Notes under the pieces: model-generated
The model's input: the letters and a program-made list of their open reading frames with translations, nothing else
Databases searched by the model: none
Told to the model about the DNA's origin: nothing
Assembly: GCF_014195505.1 (NCBI RefSeq)
Contig: NZ_JACIBV010000001.1
Coordinates: 7,688,001-7,752,000 of the forward strand
From: Nonomuraea dietziae
Lineage (GTDB): Bacteria; Actinomycetota; Actinomycetes; Streptosporangiales; Streptosporangiaceae
Length of the DNA stretch: 64,000 nucleotides
Direction of reading: 5' to 3'
Shown here: one piece after another, positions 59,428 through 64,000 of the stretch
Numbering within the stretch: position 1 is the stretch's first letter
Layout: the number at the start of each line of letters is the position of its first letter
Translations under genes and position numbers: made by a program

Positions 59428-60339
59428 TCAGGCCAGGTGGGTGCCGAACCAGTCGAGGACCCGCTGGTAGGCCTGGGCCGCGGCCTGAGCGTTGTAGCGC
59501 TGGCCGGTGTCGTTGAAGAAGGCATGGCCGACGCCGGGGAAGGTGACGATCTCGTGGGTGAGCCCCGCCTTCTCCAGCGCGGCCCGCGCCGCGTCGCGGG
59601 TGGCGTTCACCCGGTCGTCCTGCTCGGCGTAGACGCCGAGGACGGCCGCCCTCGTGCCGGCGAAGTCGGCGCCGTCGGGCAGCGGGCCGTAGAAGGGCAC
59701 GGCGGCGGCCAGGCGCGGCTCGGCGTTCGACAGCAGCAGCCAGGTCATCCCGCCGCCGAAGCAGAACCCCACCATGCCGAGCTTGGTGCCGGGCGCCCTG
59801 ACGGCCAGCTCGTCCAGCGCCGCCTTCATGTCGGCGACGAACCGCTCGGGCGGGATCTCACCGAGCTTGGCCGTGGCCTGGGCGGTGTCGCTGAAGGACT
59901 CCGTGCCGCCCTCGCGTGAGAGCAGGTCGAGGGCGAGCGCGGAGTAGCCGCTGGCGGCCAGCCGTCCCGCGACGGAGCGGGTGTGGTCGTTGAGCCCACG
60001 GTTCTCGTGGATGACCAGGACCGCGCCCTTGCCGTTCGGCGCCTGGGCCCAGGCGCCGCGCAGGGTGGCGCCCTCGGGACCCGCGAAGGTGATGGCCTCC
60101 GCCGGCAGGGGCGAAGGGCCCGCGGGTGAGGCGGTCGGGCTCGGTGAGGGGCTGGCCGTGGGCGTGCTCGGCACGGCGGCCTGCCCGTCCGCCCCGCAGG
60201 CGGTCAGCAGCGCGGTGGCCGCGGGCAGCCCGAGGCCGAGCAGGGCCAGCCTGCGCAGCGCTTCACGCCGAGAGATGAGCCCTTCGACGTGGTCGAGAGC
60301 GATCTCCTCGGCGAGGTAGCGCTTGAAGGGTGACATCAT
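59428..60339 (-). CDS. Tat-exported dienelactone hydrolase-family lipoprotein
   Basis: 303 aa from ATG 60339. N-terminus has a twin-arginine signal (ISRREALRRLALLGLGL) and a lipobox-like LLTAC, then a Ser/Pro/Thr linker (SPSPSPTASPAGPS). The hydrolase domain has catalytic Cys in GFCFGGGMTW, Asp in AEQDDRV and His in GVGHAFFND, the dienelactone hydrolase triad. Substrate unknown. The longer upstream ORF is not used because it lacks a plausible start. Confidence 0.88.
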   Translation of the reverse strand: MMSPFKRYLAEEIALDHVEGLISRREALRRLALLGLGLPAATALLTACGADGQAAVPSTPTASPSPSPTASPAGPSPLPAEAITFAGPEGATLRGAWAQAPNGKGAVLVIHENRGLNDHTRSVAGRLAASGYSALALDLLSREGGTESFSDTAQATAKLGEIPPERFVADMKAALDELAVRAPGTKLGMVGFCFGGGMTWLLLSNAEPRLAAAVPFYGPLPDGADFAGTRAAVLGVYAEQDDRVNATRDAARAALEKAGLTHEIVTFPGVGHAFFNDTGQRYNAQAAAQAYQRVLDWFGTHLA

Positions 60340-60486
60340 GCCCGGATCGTAGGCCGCGCCGACGAAAGACCGGGTAAAGGGCGGCTCCGTGCGACACCGA
60401 AAATTCAGATAAAGACGAGCGTTACGCCGGTTTTCGCGTCCTCTTGATGACATTCCTCGTGAACCTACGAAGGGACATGAGGATCC

Positions 60487-60638
60487 ATGGCACGCACATC
60501 ACGCTGGAAGGTGGGGGCCGTCGTACTGGCCGGTGTCGCGCTCGTCATGACGGGGAGCGCGGCCTCGTTCGCCGAACCCGAGCCGACGGCGCTCGAACTG
60601 AGAGTCGTGGTCGACGACTGCCCGCACGAGGTCACGCC

Positions 60639-60642
<4 letters not shown>
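60487..60642 (+). CDS. Small secreted peptide preceding moxR
   Basis: 51 aa: basic start MARTSRWKVGAVVLAGVALV, cleavage region GSAASFAEPEP, and a short mature part ending VVVDDCPHEVTP. It has the layout of a Sec signal peptide with a roughly 20-residue mature tail and one Cys. GAGG lies upstream of the ATG, and its TGA overlaps the moxR ATG (ATGA), so it is the first gene of the moxR operon. Function unknown. Confidence 0.6.
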
Positions 60643-61615
<973 letters not shown>

Positions 61616-61619
<4 letters not shown>

Positions 61620-62737
61620 GGCCCTATCTGGCCGCCGAGCCTGCCCTGCGCAGGCTGGAGCTGATCGTCACCCGCCGGCTCGACGGCCTGCTGCAGGGTG
61701 AGCACCTGGGCCTGGTGCCGGGGCAGGGCAGTGAGCCCGCGGAGGCCAGGCCGTACCAGGCGGGCGACGACGTGCGGCGCATCGACTGGAACGTCACGGC
61801 GCGCACCGCCGCGCCGCACGTCAGGGACCTGGTCGTGGACAGGGAGCTGGAGGTGTGGACGCTGCTCGACGCCACCGCGAGCATGGACTTCGGCACCGCG
61901 AGGATGGAGAAGAGGGAGCTGGCCCTGGCCGCGGTGGCGGCGGTCGGGTTCCTGACCCAGCGCACGGGCAACAGGATCGGGGCGCACCTGCTGCACGGCG
62001 GCGGGGTGCGCAGGCTGCCCGCGAGGACGGGCAGGCCGCACCTCATGGCGCTGCTGCAGGCGATGTTCGGCCTGCCGCGCACCGCCCCTGGGGTGGCGGA
62101 GCCGCCCCTCGCGGCGGCGCTCGAACAGCTCGGCAGGGTGGTACGGCGGCGCGGCCTGGTCGTGGTGGTCTCCGACTTCCTCGACGACCCGCCCTCGTGG
62201 GAGGGGCCGTTGCGGCGCCTCGGGGTCAGGCACCAGGTGCTGGCCGTGGAGGTCGTCGACCCTCGCGAGCTGGCCCTGCCCGACGTCGGGGTGCTGACGC
62301 TGATCGACCCCGAGAGCGGCAGGCGCAGGGAGGTGTCCACGGGCGACGCCAGGCTGCGCCTGCGGTACGCCGAAGCGGCCGCCGCCCAGCGCGCGGCCAT
62401 CTCGGCGGCGCTGCGCGGGACGGGCGCCACGCACCTGCGGTTGCGCACGGACGGCGACTGGGTGCGTGACCTCGTCGAGCACGTGCTGCGCCAGCGCAGG
62501 CTCGCGCGCCTGGCCCCGGCGCCCCGCGCCACCGCCGTGCGCGGGGGTTCCGACGGGGACACCACCTCGGGCCCCTCGTCCCCGGACCGGAGCGAGGGCC
62601 GAGGCCCCCGGGGGAGCGAGGGCCGAGGCCTCCGGGGGAGCGAGGGCCGAGGCCTCCGGGGGAGTGGGGTCGTCCCCGAAGGCCACGCCGCTCCTGGCGG
62701 GCCGTGGGGGAGAGGGCCGGGAGGTGAGGCGGCATGA
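61616..62737 (+). CDS. DUF58-domain protein
   Basis: 373 aa, ATGA overlaps at both ends. DUF58 core: GSEPAEARPYQAGDDVRRID, WNVTARTAAPHVRD, and a VWA-like stretch VWTLLDATASMDFGTARM. It works with MoxR, probably as a membrane-side scaffold. The C-terminus (about residues 320-360) has 8-residue repeats of the type SEGRGLRG, coded by a 24-bp minisatellite at about 62590-62665. Confidence 0.9.
62590..62665. repeat. 24-bp in-frame tandem repeat in the DUF58 gene
   Basis: Three copies of GAGCGAGGGCCGAGGCCTCC-like units coding SEGRGLRG; ends well before the stop. Confidence 0.82.
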
Positions 62738-63675
62738 GCCTGCTGGCGCCCATCTGGCTGCTCCTGCTGATCCCCGTGGGGCTCATCGCCGTCACCTACG
62801 TCGTGATGTCGAGGCGGCGCAGCGCCTACGCCGTCCGTTTCAGCAACCTCGACCTGCTGGACAAGGTCGCGCCCAAGAGCCCCGGCTGGCGCAGGCACGC
62901 CCCCGCCGCGGCGCTGCTGGCGATGCTGGTGCTGCTCGTGGTGGGCTTCGCCAGGCCGACGGCGCAGGTCCAGGTCCCGAGGGAGCGAGCGACGATCATG
63001 GTCGCGTTCGACGTCTCCGCCTCGATGGAGGCCACGGACGTCGCGCCCGACCGCTTCACCGCCGCCCGCGAGGCCGCCCGCCAGTTCGTCGAGGGCCTGC
63101 CGCCGCGCTTCAACCTGGGCCTGGTCGCCTTCTCCGGTCAGGCGTCGGTGGCCGTTCCGCCGACCACGGACAGGCAGGCGGTGCTGGCCGCGCTGGGCAG
63201 GCTCACCACCGCCTCGGGCACGGCGATCGGCGAGGCCGTCCACTCCTCGTTGGAGGCCATCCAGCGGCTCGACACCGAGCAGGAGCCGCCGCCCGCGCAC
63301 ATCGTGCTGCTGTCGGACGGCTCCAACACCACCGGCCGTCCCCTTCCGGAGGCCGCGAGGGCGGCCGCCGAGCGAGGGGTGCCCGTCACGACCATCGCGT
63401 ACGGCACGCAGACCGGCACCATCGACATCCAGGGCAACCAGATCCCCGTTCCCGTCGACGCCCCCGCGCTCCAGGAGCTGGCACGTTCGGCGGGCGGCGG
63501 CTTCTACGAGGCGGCCAGCGGCGACGAGTTGCAGGCGGTCTACGACGACATCGGCACCTCGGTCGGCTACCGGACGGAGCGGCAGGAGATCTGGCCGTGG
63601 TTCGTCGGAGCGGGCCTGCTGCTGGCCGCGCTGGCGGCGATCGGCTCGATGCTGTGGTTCTCGAGGCTGCCATGA
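62734..63675 (+). CDS. VWA-domain membrane protein (BatA-like)
   Basis: 313 aa. Two N-terminal membrane helices (LLAPIWLLLLIPVGLIAV, APAAALLAMLVLLVVGFA), a VWA domain with metal site MVAFDVSASMEATD, T-containing loop ASGTAIGEAV and VLLSDGSNTTGRPL, and a C-terminal helix (WFVGAGLLLAALAAIGSML). It probably forms an envelope-linked complex with MoxR and the DUF58 protein. Overlaps both neighbours by 4 nt. Confidence 0.93.
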   Translation: MSLLAPIWLLLLIPVGLIAVTYVVMSRRRSAYAVRFSNLDLLDKVAPKSPGWRRHAPAAALLAMLVLLVVGFARPTAQVQVPRERATIMVAFDVSASMEATDVAPDRFTAAREAARQFVEGLPPRFNLGLVAFSGQASVAVPPTTDRQAVLAALGRLTTASGTAIGEAVHSSLEAIQRLDTEQEPPPAHIVLLSDGSNTTGRPLPEAARAAAERGVPVTTIAYGTQTGTIDIQGNQIPVPVDAPALQELARSAGGGFYEAASGDELQAVYDDIGTSVGYRTERQEIWPWFVGAGLLLAALAAIGSMLWFSRLP

Positions 63676-64000
63676 CCACGACGAGGGATCACGCCATGAA
63701 CGGTCTGGGCGAGCCGCGAGGCCCCGACTTCCGCTCGGGCACGCTGCCCGGGCACCAGCAGGGGCCGCCGCCACCAACGCCTGTCGCGGACGGCAGGGTG
63801 GCGGCCGCCCCCAGAGGCCGCCTCCTGGTGACCGCCGCGCTCGTCGCCGCGCTCACCGGCGGGGCGGCGGGTGTCGCGGGGGCGCGGCTCATCGAAGGGT
63901 CCGAGCCCGCCCCCGCGGCCCTGCCCCGCGTCCCCGCCGCCCAGCCCCCAGGCCAGGGGCAGGGCCAGGGACAGGGCAGGACACCGGCACAGGCGCTCAG
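63672..64000 (+). CDS. Membrane-anchored protein, 3' part outside window (possible HtrA-type protease)
   Basis: About 109 residues visible. Cytoplasmic Pro-rich start (GLGEPRGPDFRSGTLPGHQ), one membrane segment (LLVTAALVAALTGGAAGVAGA), then a Pro/Gln/Gly-rich outside linker. Many actinomycete HtrA-like serine proteases start this way, and they occur behind MoxR-VWA operons, but no catalytic residue lies inside the window. ATG 63672 overlaps the VWA stop. Confidence 0.7.
   Translation, partial: MTTTRDHAMNGLGEPRGPDFRSGTLPGHQQGPPPPTPVADGRVAAAPRGRLLVTAALVAALTGGAAGVAGARLIEGSEPAPAALPRVPAAQPPGQGQGQGQGRTPAQAL

Overview
The window is GC-rich (about 70%) actinomycete chromosome. Codon use, GTG/TTG starts, ATGA/GTGA gene overlaps, an ECF sigma gene paired with a CU044_5270-type membrane protein, a BTAD-type regulator and a Zur/ZnuABC system suggest a Streptosporangiales-like filamentous actinomycete. 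This assignment is inferred from gene content only. No rRNA, tRNA, CRISPR array or intact insertion sequence was seen.

Layout. 1-24.6 kb is ordinary chromosome: a glutamate dehydrogenase running off the left edge, a PhoD-like phosphatase with a methyltransferase, an ECF sigma operon, arginine catabolism (ddaH-rocD with an Lrp-type regulator), a secreted GH16 glucanase behind LacI-type operators, a lipoprotein operon, a CDP-alcohol phosphatidyltransferase pair, recO-uppS with a frameshifted BTAD regulator, a haloacetate-dehalogenase-like hydrolase, a stand-alone LigD-type polymerase with a CGNR protein, and zinc uptake (znuACB-zur) behind a Zur box.

24.7-55.1 kb is the most interesting part: a large oxalate/formate/glyoxylate island. 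On the minus strand are an NAD-linked, molybdenum-type formate dehydrogenase (catalytic subunit, NuoEF-like fusion, FeS subunit, FdhD) and a PanE-family reductase. On the plus strand are moeA, an OXC/HACL-type ThDP enzyme, a clear formyl-CoA:oxalate CoA-transferase (frc), an ADP-forming acyl-CoA synthetase and a Nramp-related transporter. After a TetR/hydrolase pair, an IS5 remnant and a 72-bp repeat array come a GntR/FCD regulator, an MFS permease, sucCD homologues, and hydroxypyruvate isomerase, tartronate semialdehyde reductase, glyoxylate carboligase and an aldehyde dehydrogenase. Read together: oxalate enters, is activated to oxalyl-CoA, and is either decarboxylated to formyl-CoA (formate is then oxidised by the dehydrogenase) or reduced to glyoxylate, which goes to glycerate. 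Closely related ATAC-N-GTAT operators sit before the transcription units of the island and suggest one regulon, probably controlled by the local GntR protein.

55.1-64 kb returns to housekeeping: an exported alpha/beta hydrolase, small membrane and monooxygenase-like proteins, glycyl-tRNA synthetase with a strong terminator, a septum-formation-type membrane protein, a Tat-exported dienelactone hydrolase, and a MoxR-DUF58-VWA operon running off the right edge.

A second theme is minisatellites. Many genes carry in-frame arrays with units of 15-39 bp, and several gaps carry arrays whose units need not be multiples of three. Two genes (the BTAD regulator and sucC) are broken by a single extra base in a homopolymer, so sequencing error is possible in both.
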